Origin: Achromobacter insuavis
Lineage (GTDB): Bacteria > Pseudomonadota > Gammaproteobacteria > Burkholderiales > Burkholderiaceae_B
Reading direction: 5' to 3'
Length of the DNA: 59,117 bases
NCBI RefSeq assembly: GCF_902859645.1
Contig: NZ_CADIJR010000042.1
Span: forward strand, 1-59,117
This document shows, one piece after another, positions 26,616-35,661 of this stretch. Every line of letters starts with the position of its first letter. Position 1 is the stretch's first letter. The notes below the pieces were generated by a model that worked only from the letters and a program-made list of their open reading frames with translations, did no database searches and was not told the origin of the DNA. Made by a program: the position numbers and the translations under genes.

Positions 26616-27500
26616 TTACTGTTTTGCGCCGATGACAGCGACGGAGCCGATGCGCTCCGGCAGCCCTTCGATGGAGCCGGCAATCTCGGCACCCTGCGGG
26701 CCGAAGAGAGTCAGGCTGTAGGTTGGGTTGCTCGTCGGACCTTTGATGGCGTTCCATGCCGCAGGATTACTGACGTCAGCATTGGTGATGGTGACATCGC
26801 CATCGAATACCAGGCCGTTGCTGGTAGTGGCCAGCGCGGTGGGGTCCAACTTGCCGTTGGTGATATCGAAGAAGATGTCCATGCCAGTCGATGACTGCGA
26901 TGCCGGAATCTTGAGTTCGTTCAATGAGAACGACCCTTGACCCGTAGCAGTACTCGGTCCGGTTACTGCCACCTGATAGTCGAACATGCCGCGCGGGAAG
27001 TTGCTGAAAGTCACGCCGGCATAGCTGTAGGTACCATTTACAAGCGTGCCAGGCATGGTCTGTTCTCCGACGACGCTCTTTACGAAGTGGCGCGCTTCAG
27101 TGCCTCGCGAGAGATTGACCACCGCTGCCGAGTAGTTCTGGCGATAGACGCGGTAGACAACGGGCGCCCGGGCCGACGCCGAGCCATCGTTGGAAGTCAG
27201 GCTCAAGTCATCGTTGTGGCCCTGGCCACCCTTGCCGTTCTTGCCATACAGCGTGAAAGGCTGCAAATCCTTCAGGTCGAACAGGTCGGCGACGCTGGTG
27301 CCGGCCTGGCCCGGTACCGTTACGGCGGTCGATGGGCCGTAGGTCTGGCCGTTGTAGTTGAACGATCCGAGATAGGACACTTCCGGATCCTGATTACTGG
27401 GTTCGTTGAGGTCCAGTTGATTCCAACCGGCAAAGGCGGTGCTGGCAAAACCCAACGCCAGCAACGCGCTGGAGAGGTGGCTGAGCGTGCGCATAGACAT
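26616..27500 (-). CDS. Secreted Slam-dependent protein, hemophilin (HphA)/TbpB-barrel-like
   Basis: A 294-residue exported protein. The signal peptide is RTLSHLSSALLALGFASTAFAG with signal peptidase I cleavage after AFA and no lipobox cysteine, so the mature protein is soluble. The N-terminal part is a beta-rich handle domain (WNQLDLNEPSNQDPEVSYLG). The last ~100 residues (DGDVTITNAD, YSLTLFGPQGAEIAGSIEG, VAVIGAKQ) have the pattern of the TbpB-type eight-strand barrel (FYGP...E.GG...FGAK) used by Slam substrates. AAGGA lies 8 bases before the ATG. Together with the downstream Slam and the upstream TonB receptor this matches the hemophilin arrangement, in which a secreted heme-binding protein feeds a receptor. 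Heme binding is inference. Confidence 0.8.
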   Translation of the reverse strand: MSMRTLSHLSSALLALGFASTAFAGWNQLDLNEPSNQDPEVSYLGSFNYNGQTYGPSTAVTVPGQAGTSVADLFDLKDLQPFTLYGKNGKGGQGHNDDLSLTSNDGSASARAPVVYRVYRQNYSAAVVNLSRGTEARHFVKSVVGEQTMPGTLVNGTYSYAGVTFSNFPRGMFDYQVAVTGPSTATGQGSFSLNELKIPASQSSTGMDIFFDITNGKLDPTALATTSNGLVFDGDVTITNADVSNPAAWNAIKGPTSNPTYSLTLFGPQGAEIAGSIEGLPERIGSVAVIGAKQ

Positions 27501-27528
27501 GATGACGTTCCTTGATAGAAAGGGTGAA

Positions 27529-27566
27529 CAAGCCTCGCGGGAAAAATTGATCGGTTCAGAGGCTTG
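27529..27566. repeat. 8-bp inverted repeat in the leader of the hemophilin-like gene
   Basis: CAAGCCTC at 27529-27536 pairs with GAGGCTTG at 27559-27566 across a 22-base A/T-richer loop. It ends 29 bases before the start codon of the secreted protein on the minus strand. It may be an operator or mRNA structure. Confidence 0.4.
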
Positions 27567-27754
27567 ATGCCAAGTCCGGCGAGATTGACCCGCCGGGTGT
27601 CCGTGTGCGATTGGTTTCGGACGGTGGCAATGAAGAAGACACGCTGCCCACCCCTAAAGGGCAAAGCGAAACGGCATAGCCGCACCGGTATCGCCGAAGA
27701 TCGGACGCACTCCTGGTCGAGAGTGGCTCCCTGCGGGGTTTGCCCGTTGAACCG

Positions 27755-30520
27755 TCACAGGCGATAACCCAGCGTCAAAAGCGCATTGCGCGGCGCGCCC
27801 GAAATGAAGGATCTTTCGTGTTGGTAGTAGACCTTGTCGAACAGGTTATTGATGTTCAACTGCATGCTGAAGCGCTTGTCAATCTGGTAGCGCGCCATCA
27901 GATCGACCACATAGTAGGGGTTCTGATGCATCAGATAGTCTTGGCTCCGGGCAGTGATGTTCACGGGAATCCACGTGGACTGTGTGCGGCTCTGCCAGCG
28001 AACGCCCGCGCCCACCGTGAGCCGCTTGATGCGGTAGGTCGTAAATAGCTTGAGGGATTTTTCGGGTGCGCGATAACTATTGGTGTAATCGTCGCGGGCT
28101 GCGAGCAGCACTTCACCTGCCTTCAGGGGAGGCGGGATCTGCTTTTGTTTTACATAGCCCGCCGACACGTTCCAGTTAGGCGTGATGGCGCCCGTAACAT
28201 TGAATTCCCAGCCATAGACTCTCCAGCCGTCGTTATCGGTGCCAGAAGCCGCAGGGTCATTGGTCTGGTGAGGAAAGTCCTTCTGTCGCATTCTGAAGTA
28301 CGACGCAGCCACATTGAGCCTATCGTCGAAGAACGCGCCTTTGACGCCTCCCTCCTCGGTGATCGAACGCACCGGGGGAAGATAATCGCCGGTCATAATG
28401 TTGGTTCCGCCATTTTCATCCGGATAGCGGATATAGGACGTGGCATAGCTGCCATAGGCATTGATCTGAGGCGTTAACTCGACGATCAAGCCTGCGTACG
28501 GCAGGAATTTCGGACGCATTGTGGGATTGCTTTTGTTGGGCAGGAAGGTCCAGCCTGGCCCGCAATTTCCTTCGAGGCAGTCGGTCTCGACATGGTCTGC
28601 TTCCGTATCCTTGGCCCAGCGGCCACCCATGATCAGATGCACGCGATCAATCGGGCGCAGGTGGCTGGAAAAATAATATCCAGTCTGCCGTGCTTTCGTC
28701 GTGTAGCGCTCGCGGGCGGTGTACATGTCCTGTCCCAAATCCTCCCAGGTCTCGGGAGGGCGGTTGGTCCAATCCGCGATAGGGGCGGCATTGGTAGGAA
28801 AAAGAGCACGACAGCCGCGACGGGGATTGCACCTATCAAATGAAAGGGTGGAAGAATCGGATGTGCCAGTGCTGGCGTATCCGCCATAGACCATGTGGTG
28901 CAGGTTGTAGGCATTGGCCCCGAAGACAAACTCTTGCCGTCTTCCCAGTAGCTCGATACTGCCTTTCAAATGCACGTCAATGGCATTGATGATGTTCTCT
29001 TGATTGTCGCGTTTCGCAACGTAGCTGGCGACTCCTGCCTGGGGTAGGTAAAAGCGGGTGCCCATTTCCCCATAGAGTTTGTCGTCCGTGTTGCTGGCAT
29101 AGTTGTAGCTTGCCTTGAGAGACCAGTCATCGTTGAAATCATGGTCCCAGGTCAGGAAGAGATTGGTGTAGTTGCGATGCGTATGCGACCAAGGCGTGGC
29201 GTTGTTGAAGCTGCGTGGGATGCCCGTGGTGGGAAACACGGTGACGCCTTTTGGCACATCGCGCAGGCCTTCCGGCAGATCTTTCGGTACCCGGCTGTTA
29301 AACACTTCCGAAAACCGCGCCAAGCCATGCGGCGAGGCGCCATCGAGTTTGAAATCGAATTGCGTTACTCCCGCGGTGATTCGATTGTTTTCGGTCACAT
29401 CCAGCTGGCCGATCAGCGATACCGCGCTTCGGTCACTCTTGACCCGTTCGACCCAGTGATTGCCTTTTTGTGCGGCGGCCGCGATTCGCACGCGCAACCT
29501 GTCATTGATCGGCGTGGAGAGGTCCAGCTCGGCGCGGCGATTGTTCCAGCTGCCGTATTTCAGGTTCGCCGACAGGTGACGATCCAGATAGGGATGTTTG
29601 CGCACGAAGTTCAGACTGGCCGAAGCGTCGCCTTCGCCGCCGGTCAGGCTGGTGGAGCCACGAATCACGTCGATACGTTCATATAGAAAGGAATCCTGCA
29701 TGCCGATGTCGCCATTCGACGAGCCGGACAGGATATAGCTGCTGGCCATGACTCCGTCCATCTGCACCGATCTGACAGGAAAGGTGCGCGAGTAGACCGG
29801 TTGGCTGCCAGCGCCTTCAACGCCAGCGGTCACCAACGTGATGCCTGGAGTCTGGTCAAGCACCTCGCTCAGCGTCAACAACCCCTGATCCTGAATCTGC
29901 TGCGCCGTGAACGTGGTGATGCTCTGCGGCGTTTCCTTCGGCGCCAGGTCTAGCTTGGTGGCGCTGGACGTGCTGCTGACGGTGTAGCCCCGGTTGGGCG
30001 CGTCGCCTTCGCGGTAGCCGCTGACGGTGACGGCGTTCAGCTGGGTCACATCGGTGGCGTCCGAGCCTGCCGCCTTCGGCAAGCCGCGCAGCATGTAGCG
30101 CCCCGGCGCACGCGCCACCGCTTCGAATCCGCTGCCTTGCAGGATGCGGCGGAAACCCGCCTCCACCTCAAAACTTCCCCGCAACCCGGCGGATTCCTTT
30201 CCCGCGAGCAGCGAGGCGTCGAACGACAGGCTGACGTCGACCGCCTGCGCGTACTGGTTCAGCACCGTGGTCAGCGGACCGGCCGGGATGTCGACCTGCA
30301 AGGTGCTGGCGGTGAGGCCTGCCGACGGCGTTTGCGCCTGGGTGGCGCGCAGCGGCGTGAAGGCGGCCAACAGGCATATGAGCGTGAGATTCAGCGTGAA
30401 CTGGCGCGCGCCCGGCGCGGCATGGTGCGAGGAACGGCCAGGCGCGCAGGCCGGCGAAGCGGAGGAGTGATCGTGCATGGACATATCGCGGCAGAGTGAT
30501 TGAACGGGAAGCGAGGCCAT
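27755..30520 (-). CDS. TonB-dependent receptor with STN signalling domain (FecA/FpvA type)
   Basis: Up to 921 residues. A long leader (signal region QFTLNLTLICLLAAFTPLRATQAQ) is followed by an STN domain (about 72-125, LQVDIPAGPLTTVLNQYAQAVDVSLSFDASLLAGKES), a TonB box-like TQLNAVTVSGY near 156, the plug (KETPQSITTFTAQQIQDQG and LSEVLDQTPGI) and a 22-strand barrel ending in LLTLGYRL. The STN domain passes a ligand signal to FecR in the inner membrane. The plug resembles siderophore receptors rather than classical heme receptors. Starts at 30520 or 30484 (MSMHDH) are both possible. It lies between fecR and the hemophilin-like gene on one strand. Confidence 0.9.
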   Translation of the reverse strand: MASLPVQSLCRDMSMHDHSSASPACAPGRSSHHAAPGARQFTLNLTLICLLAAFTPLRATQAQTPSAGLTASTLQVDIPAGPLTTVLNQYAQAVDVSLSFDASLLAGKESAGLRGSFEVEAGFRRILQGSGFEAVARAPGRYMLRGLPKAAGSDATDVTQLNAVTVSGYREGDAPNRGYTVSSTSSATKLDLAPKETPQSITTFTAQQIQDQGLLTLSEVLDQTPGITLVTAGVEGAGSQPVYSRTFPVRSVQMDGVMASSYILSGSSNGDIGMQDSFLYERIDVIRGSTSLTGGEGDASASLNFVRKHPYLDRHLSANLKYGSWNNRRAELDLSTPINDRLRVRIAAAAQKGNHWVERVKSDRSAVSLIGQLDVTENNRITAGVTQFDFKLDGASPHGLARFSEVFNSRVPKDLPEGLRDVPKGVTVFPTTGIPRSFNNATPWSHTHRNYTNLFLTWDHDFNDDWSLKASYNYASNTDDKLYGEMGTRFYLPQAGVASYVAKRDNQENIINAIDVHLKGSIELLGRRQEFVFGANAYNLHHMVYGGYASTGTSDSSTLSFDRCNPRRGCRALFPTNAAPIADWTNRPPETWEDLGQDMYTARERYTTKARQTGYYFSSHLRPIDRVHLIMGGRWAKDTEADHVETDCLEGNCGPGWTFLPNKSNPTMRPKFLPYAGLIVELTPQINAYGSYATSYIRYPDENGGTNIMTGDYLPPVRSITEEGGVKGAFFDDRLNVAASYFRMRQKDFPHQTNDPAASGTDNDGWRVYGWEFNVTGAITPNWNVSAGYVKQKQIPPPLKAGEVLLAARDDYTNSYRAPEKSLKLFTTYRIKRLTVGAGVRWQSRTQSTWIPVNITARSQDYLMHQNPYYVVDLMARYQIDKRFSMQLNINNLFDKVYYQHERSFISGAPRNALLTLGYRL

Positions 30521-30684
30521 GGCCGGAACCGGTTCGGTTCGCGTCCATGGCGAGCGCCATCGTCATTGAGGACACGCGACGTGCTACGAAAGTGCAAATG
30601 CGATTGAAAAAAATACTTATGTGATCTTTTTGCGCTTGACCCGTGGCGTCAGGCACGAGGCCGCCTCCTGCGCCACCGCCCCGG

Positions 30685-31680
30685 CTACGCTCCTGGGCGC
30701 GCCAGCACCGTCACCCAGTAGCGCGTATGCCGCCGCACCTGCACAGGGAAACTGTCCGAGATTGCTTCCAGCGCCTCGTCGGTGTCCCGCAATGAGAAGA
30801 CCCCGGAGACCTTCAGATCGGCCACCGCCGGATCGCACCGCAGGATGCCGGGCCGATAACGCGCCAGTTCGGCGACGACCTCGGCCAGTGGCCGATCCTC
30901 CACCACCAGGCGGCCGTGCAGCCAAGCCTGCGCATCCACGGACGCGGCGCCCACCGGCCCCGCGCCGTTGGCATCGAACGACACCGCCTGACCGGCGCGC
31001 AGCAGCACCGCAGGGATGCGGATCGACGGGTGATCCTGCGTCTGGCCGGGCAGGATGGTGGCCGACTGTTGCAACACCTGCACCCGCGTGTCGCGGGTAT
31101 CCAGCCGCACCGTGAAGCGGGCCTCCTGCGGCAGGATGTCGCCATGCGGCGTGCTGACGACGAAAGGGCGCGGCATGGCCCGCGAGGTCTGGTCCTGATG
31201 GACCTGCATCAGGATCTCGCCGGCACGCAGCACCACCCGACGCCGCGCATCGCTGAAATCCAGCGTCACGCGGGTGGCGGTGTTCAGATAGAGCTGCGAG
31301 CCGTCGTCCAGTTGGAATTGGCGCAGCTCGCCGGTCGCGGTCTGCCAGGTGCCCGGCTCCCCTGACCGCATGACGCCATAGGCGCCGGTGGCCAGCAGGC
31401 CCATCCCCATCAACGACAGCAGGCTGCGGCGCTGTGCGCGCCGGCGCGCGGACGGGGTGAGCACGGCCGTGGCGACATTGGCCGGCACGCGGCTGAAGGC
31501 GCACCGCATCTTCTGCAGCCGTTCCCAGGCCTGGCGATGCGTGGGGCTGGCGTCGAGCCAGGCCTGCCAGTCAACGCGATCGCGCGGCGTCGCGTCCTCT
31601 GCCATGAGGCAGGCAAACCAGCGGGCGGCTTCGTGTACGGCCGATTCCTCGGCGGACGACGGCGGGCGGGACTCGGCCAT
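30685..31680 (-). CDS. FecR family anti-sigma factor/sensor
   Basis: A 331-residue inner-membrane regulator. The cytoplasmic N-terminal anti-sigma region has the WQAWLDASPTHRQAWERLQ motif (about 40-58). One transmembrane segment follows near residues 88-104 (LLSLMGMGLLATGAYGVM), then the periplasmic FecR domain (TATGELRQFQLDDGSQLYLNTATRVTLDFS) and a C-terminal STN-interacting region (DRPLAEVVAELARYRPG). It receives the signal from the STN domain of the receptor encoded downstream and controls the FecI-type sigma factor encoded 17 bases upstream. Confidence 0.92.
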   Translation of the reverse strand: MAESRPPSSAEESAVHEAARWFACLMAEDATPRDRVDWQAWLDASPTHRQAWERLQKMRCAFSRVPANVATAVLTPSARRRAQRRSLLSLMGMGLLATGAYGVMRSGEPGTWQTATGELRQFQLDDGSQLYLNTATRVTLDFSDARRRVVLRAGEILMQVHQDQTSRAMPRPFVVSTPHGDILPQEARFTVRLDTRDTRVQVLQQSATILPGQTQDHPSIRIPAVLLRAGQAVSFDANGAGPVGAASVDAQAWLHGRLVVEDRPLAEVVAELARYRPGILRCDPAVADLKVSGVFSLRDTDEALEAISDSFPVQVRRHTRYWVTVLARPGA

Positions 31681-31696
31681 GCAAACTGCCCGGGGA

Positions 31697-32218
31697 TCAG
31701 AAGGCCGCCAGGCAGCAGTGCGCCATGGCGCGCGCGATGTAGTTCTTCACCGTGCGCAGCGAGACATTCAAGTTCAAGGCGATCTGCGTGTAGGGCAACC
31801 CCTGGAACTGCGACAGCACCAGTGCCTGCCGCACCTTCGGGTCGAGGCCGTCGAGCATGCGATCGAACTCGAACAACGCCTCGCGCACCAGCGCCTGGGT
31901 TTCGAGGGAAGGCACGTGCTGCGGCGGCAGGGTGGCCAGGACTTCGAGATAGGCGATTTCCAGCGCCTGCCGCCGGTAGAAATTGGCCACCAGCCGTCCG
32001 GCCACGGTAGCCAGATAGGCGCGCGGTTCGCGCAGGGGGGAGGTGTCGATATGGAGGGGAGTGGCGGCGCACAGCACGCGGACGAAAGTGTCCTGGGTCA
32101 GATCGTCGGCGTCTTCGGCGCGGCGGACTTTAGTGCGAAGCCAGTTGCGCAGCCAACCGTGATGCTCGCGGTATAGGCCACCGACCTGGTGGGCGGTGGG
32201 GGCGAGGCACTTTTTCAT
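31697..32218 (-). CDS. FecI-type ECF RNA polymerase sigma factor
   Basis: A 173-residue extracytoplasmic-function sigma factor. Region 2 contains LYREHHGWLRNWLRTKVRRAEDADDLTQDTFVRVL, and region 4 contains LSQFQGLPYTQIALNLNVSLRTVKNYIARAM, the promoter -35 binding helix-turn-helix. It should direct transcription of the receptor, secreted protein and Slam genes when released by FecR, probably under iron limitation. No clear Fur box was found upstream, but the upstream region carries a strong G-quadruplex-forming tract. Confidence 0.93.
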   Translation of the reverse strand: MKKCLAPTAHQVGGLYREHHGWLRNWLRTKVRRAEDADDLTQDTFVRVLCAATPLHIDTSPLREPRAYLATVAGRLVANFYRRQALEIAYLEVLATLPPQHVPSLETQALVREALFEFDRMLDGLDPKVRQALVLSQFQGLPYTQIALNLNVSLRTVKNYIARAMAHCCLAAF

Positions 32219-32276
32219 GGGGTGGGGACGGCGGGGGTGAAGTGCGAATGGGAATTGGTTTGTTTTTATAGTCGAT

Positions 32277-32305
32277 GGGGTGGGGGGATGGGCGGGGGGT
32301 GGGGG
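32277..32305 (+). promoter_or_regulatory. G-quadruplex-forming tract upstream of fecI-type gene
   Basis: Five G-runs (4, 6, 3, 6 and 5 G) separated by loops of one or two bases (T, AT, C, T) lie 59-87 bases upstream of the sigma factor start codon, on the strand opposite to its coding strand. Such short-loop runs are strongly predictive of G4 formation in single-stranded DNA. Confidence 0.65.
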
Positions 32306-32484
32306 AAATCGGGTTTGTCTGACGCCGGAGGCGGACTGGCGCGGTTACGAAAAGTCTATTGCTGGTCTTCGAAGATATTTCGAAACCAGCCACTGGCTTT
32401 GATGTCAGTTGTCTCGCACTTAAGTTCTCCAATTATCAGCCGATACAAGAATATAGATAAAGTTCTAATAGAGTAAGAGAGGCG

Positions 32485-33726
32485 ATGATGAGACCGGTGA
32501 GAATTTTGACTCAGTCTGGCACGGTGGCAAACGTGATCATTCAGCAGCTCCAGACATGTCAACGAGCCTGGATAGCCGTGGCTTGGGCTACGGAGAATGA
32601 AGTTTTTTATGAGTTGCTAAAACAAGAGAGAAAACTTGAGGTCGTAGTAATTGGCACGCACGGGTCTCTTACCGCGCCAAGCTGTATAGAGCGGTTGGCG
32701 ACATGCAATTGGGTCTCATTTCGTAGCGCGAAGGGTCCGCTCTTTCATCCGAAGCTTTACCTGTTCGAGCATGGTGACCGATACACGGCGATCGTGGGCA
32801 GTCATAACATGACGCGAGGAGCTTTTCAAAACAATATAGAGCTCAGTACCGCCTCTGAGTTCGAAAAAAACGATCCTACCGTCCTGGCTCTCCGCCAGTT
32901 TGTCGAACAGTCAGCGAAAGGGCCGTGCATCACCCCTACGGCCGCATTCATCAGTCACTATCGAGCGAGCCATCGCGCTGCGCAAAGTCAGCGGAAAACA
33001 ATCGACGAACTCTATCAAGCCGAACCAGACCGCATGGAAGAAAAGGTGCGAACTGATGCGCCTATTCATATGGAATGGGATGATTGGCTGGCCAAGGTGA
33101 ATGCCGCACCGAATAATGGCTGTTCTCGCCGGCTCGATATGTTGGATCAAGTGCAGACGTTGCTGAGGCAACCCGGCGGATTCTTGAAGTTGTCCATTGA
33201 AGATCGAAAGCGAATTGCCGGTACGACTACAGCACGGCCTAAACAAGCTGACGACATAGACTGGCATTTTTTTGGGGCCATGACTTCTGCGCATCGTTTC
33301 GGTCATTCGTACGCCCACTTAATAGAAAAGGAAAATCCCATCGAAGTGGCGTCTGCGCTAGACCTCATTCCGGCTGAATTTCCTCCGACACGGGAGAACT
33401 GGTTGGAATATTGGGCAGCGCTGGAACGCGCCGCAGGAGATGAGGGGGGGATTGGCATCGTTGGAGCGACACGGTTGGCCTGCTTGAAGAGACCGGACTA
33501 TTTCGTGCCTATTTCGAGCACTAATGTCACGAGGCTGTCGGAGCAGCTTGGCGTGCCAAAGGAAGCGCTGAAGGATGCCAGGGATTACTGGGATACGGTG
33601 GTCGAGACGATACTGCTTACCCCATGGTGGAATGAGGAACGTCCCGCGGGTTTGGAACAAGCGAGGCTTTGGCGCGCTAGATCAGCGATGTTGGACGCCA
33701 TTGTGTACGCAGGAAACTCCGTGTAG
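32485..33726 (+). CDS. Phospholipase D-like domain protein
   Basis: 413 residues (412 if the second of two adjacent ATGs is used; AGAGAGG is better spaced for that one). The N-terminal ~150 residues form one PLD half with a HxK-containing motif: HPKLYLFEHGDRYTAIVGSHNMTRGAF (about residues 88-115) holds the His, Lys, Asn/Ser and acidic positions of the superfamily. Proteins with one such motif usually dimerise and include nucleases (NgoFVII/Nuc-like) and phospholipases. The C-terminal ~260 residues are not recognised. The gene and its flanks are clearly richer in A+T than the surroundings, suggesting horizontal acquisition. A defence nuclease is possible, but no partner is obvious. Confidence 0.75.
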   Translation: MMRPVRILTQSGTVANVIIQQLQTCQRAWIAVAWATENEVFYELLKQERKLEVVVIGTHGSLTAPSCIERLATCNWVSFRSAKGPLFHPKLYLFEHGDRYTAIVGSHNMTRGAFQNNIELSTASEFEKNDPTVLALRQFVEQSAKGPCITPTAAFISHYRASHRAAQSQRKTIDELYQAEPDRMEEKVRTDAPIHMEWDDWLAKVNAAPNNGCSRRLDMLDQVQTLLRQPGGFLKLSIEDRKRIAGTTTARPKQADDIDWHFFGAMTSAHRFGHSYAHLIEKENPIEVASALDLIPAEFPPTRENWLEYWAALERAAGDEGGIGIVGATRLACLKRPDYFVPISSTNVTRLSEQLGVPKEALKDARDYWDTVVETILLTPWWNEERPAGLEQARLWRARSAMLDAIVYAGNSV

Positions 33727-33865
33727 TTTTCATATATTCCATGGCTGCTTTTTTTGTTCCGGTAGTTAACGCGAATGTGTTATCTATGCAGTTGGTCCGG
33801 TGGGGAAGCACAAAGCGCTGCAGATTGTGTTCTTGCTGATACAGTTGGCAACCCAAAGAACACTG

Positions 33866-34591
33866 TCAAAAATCTTCTACGGAAGTGCGGTCATCCGCTT
33901 TGATCAAAACTATCGCAAGGTTGTTGTCCACGAGCGAGCAGTTCTGAGCAGGCCGAGAGACCCGTCCACGGGGATCAGTTGGAATCCGATCTCCATAGAC
34001 CTTTTCTACGTAAAGCAGCCGCTTTGGCCTTCCGCGTATCGCGCGGAATTTTGGATCATTGGCAATTTCCTCGATCAGGCCTTCAAGGGCTTGGGCTGTG
34101 GCTTGCTGCCTGCTCGCTTGTATCAGATGGCGTCGTTCGCATGCCAAGATGATCGCGTCTGATAAATCATTGGCCCAATCGCTTGTAATCCAGCAAATCC
34201 TGTTCAATCCGCCTACGGCGTACGTAGCAAGAACCGAACAAGTGGTGCCTGCGTAGTGCGCACACCCAGCGAGTTGCTCGCTCAGTTGTTCTGCCACATC
34301 CGCGGGGGATGGCCAAACCGATTGAGGGTCATCCTCGAATGAGGCATCCCAGCCTTCACTAATCATTACAGAACGGATAAACGCGTCTGGATCGTACTGG
34401 CGGGCTTGCACAAACACCGTTGGCGGTTTCTCCCTTGCGAGTACAGTGAAAAACGCGGACTCATTCAGATCGAGATAGCAGGAGTCCAGAATCCGATGTA
34501 TGCCAGCATGCACCACGAGCGATCCGCCTTCTTGGCAGGAAGCTTCAAGGCGATCTAATACCGTGATGGGAGATTCTGATGCGGTCATCAT
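33866..34591 (-). CDS. Hypothetical protein, convergent to the PLD-like gene
   Basis: A 241-residue soluble protein with no signal peptide or membrane helix. Features include VLDRLEASCQEGGSLVVHAGIHRILDSCYLDLNES at the start and a central region with several Trp and Cys (CAHYAGTTCSVLATYAVGGLNRICWITSDWAND). The C-terminal RPKRLLYVEKVYGDRIPTDPRGRVSRPAQ is basic. I do not recognise a family. It shares the lower-G+C composition of the PLD-like gene and converges on it with 139 bases between, so both probably arrived together or the spot is an insertion hotspot. Confidence 0.65.
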   Translation of the reverse strand: MMTASESPITVLDRLEASCQEGGSLVVHAGIHRILDSCYLDLNESAFFTVLAREKPPTVFVQARQYDPDAFIRSVMISEGWDASFEDDPQSVWPSPADVAEQLSEQLAGCAHYAGTTCSVLATYAVGGLNRICWITSDWANDLSDAIILACERRHLIQASRQQATAQALEGLIEEIANDPKFRAIRGRPKRLLYVEKVYGDRIPTDPRGRVSRPAQNCSLVDNNLAIVLIKADDRTSVEDF

Positions 34592-34718
34592 GAATGGAAG
34601 CGGTTATAGATTATCGGAATATAGCCTCGGAGCCCTCTTTCCCACCACCGTGACCTGAACCGGTCGCTTCAGGCTTACGGGGCATGGACGTGACGGCAGG
34701 GCGCCACCCCATCGCCCC

Positions 34719-34755
34719 AAAAAAAAGCCGCGTTCCCCAACCCAGGAAACGCGGC
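34719..34755 (-). terminator. Rho-independent terminator after pirin gene
   Basis: On the minus strand a GCCGCGTT/AACGCGGC stem with an interrupted upper part and about 13-base loop is followed by eight T residues (seen as A at 34719-34726). It lies 43 bases after the pirin stop. Confidence 0.88.
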
Positions 34756-34797
34756 CTCATTCACCAGGACCGACAACCCCCCGCCGGTCCCGCCCCT

Positions 34798-35661
34798 TCA
34801 ATGCATCTGCCCATACTTCCCGGCATTGAAATCCTGGATCGCCTCGACGATCTCCGCCTGTGAATTCATCACAAACGGCCCATATCCCACCACGGGCTCG
34901 TCGATCGGCTCACCGCTCAACACCAGGAACACGGCGTCGTTGTTGGCTTCGACCGTGATCTCGTCACCGTCCTGCGCGAACAGCGTCAGCTGCGCGTCGC
35001 GCGCCACTGCTTCGCCGTTGACCAGCACCGTGCCGCGCAGCATCACGAGCATGCTGTTGCGGCCCGCCGGGATCGCGAAGGTCGCGGTCTTGCCGGCGGA
35101 CAGGCGCACGTCCCACACGTCGATCGGCGTGAAGGTGCGGGCTGGGCCGGTCTGGCCGCCGTAGCCGCCGGCGATGACGCGCAGCGAGCCGGCATCGTCG
35201 GGCAGCGACACCACCGGGATCTCCGCATTCAGCAGGCTCTGGTAGCCGGCGGGGGCCTTCTTGTCCTTGGCCGGCAGGTTGACCCACAGCTGCACCATCT
35301 CCAGCTCGCCGCCCTTGCGGGTGAACGCGGGGGAGTGGAACTCTTCATGCAGGATGCCCGAGGCGGCCGTCATCCACTGGACGTCGCCGGGCCCGATGAC
35401 GCCGCCGTTGCCGGTGGAGTCACGGTGCTCGACCTCGCCGCTGTAGACGATGGTCACGGTCTCGAAGCCGCGGTGCGGATGCTGGCCGACGCCGCGCGGT
35501 TGCGTGGCCGGCGCGAATTGCGCCGGGCCGGCGTAGTCCAGGAGCAGGAACGGGCTGACGTTCTTGCCCTTGTCGTTGTACGAGAACATCGAGCGCACCG
35601 GAAAGCCGTCGCCCACCCAGTGGGGACGCGGGCTGGCATGCACACCCAGAATCTTCTTCAT
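34798..35661 (-). CDS. Pirin family protein
   Basis: A 287-residue bicupin. The N-terminal cupin contains the metal-binding set in GVGQHPHRGFETVTIVYSGEVEHRDSTGNGG (about 58-88), with two His residues and a later His and Glu (HEEF). SGILHEEFHSPAFTRKGGELEMVQLWVNLP is also typical. Bacterial pirins bind Fe and some have quercetin dioxygenase activity or regulate pyruvate metabolism. Of two close ATGs, the one at 35661 (MKKILGVHASPRPHWVGDGF) has AGGA at 9 bases and is preferred over 35670. A 49-base dyad lies just upstream and a terminator just downstream, so it is a single-gene unit. Confidence 0.9.
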   Translation of the reverse strand: MKKILGVHASPRPHWVGDGFPVRSMFSYNDKGKNVSPFLLLDYAGPAQFAPATQPRGVGQHPHRGFETVTIVYSGEVEHRDSTGNGGVIGPGDVQWMTAASGILHEEFHSPAFTRKGGELEMVQLWVNLPAKDKKAPAGYQSLLNAEIPVVSLPDDAGSLRVIAGGYGGQTGPARTFTPIDVWDVRLSAGKTATFAIPAGRNSMLVMLRGTVLVNGEAVARDAQLTLFAQDGDEITVEANNDAVFLVLSGEPIDEPVVGYGPFVMNSQAEIVEAIQDFNAGKYGQMH

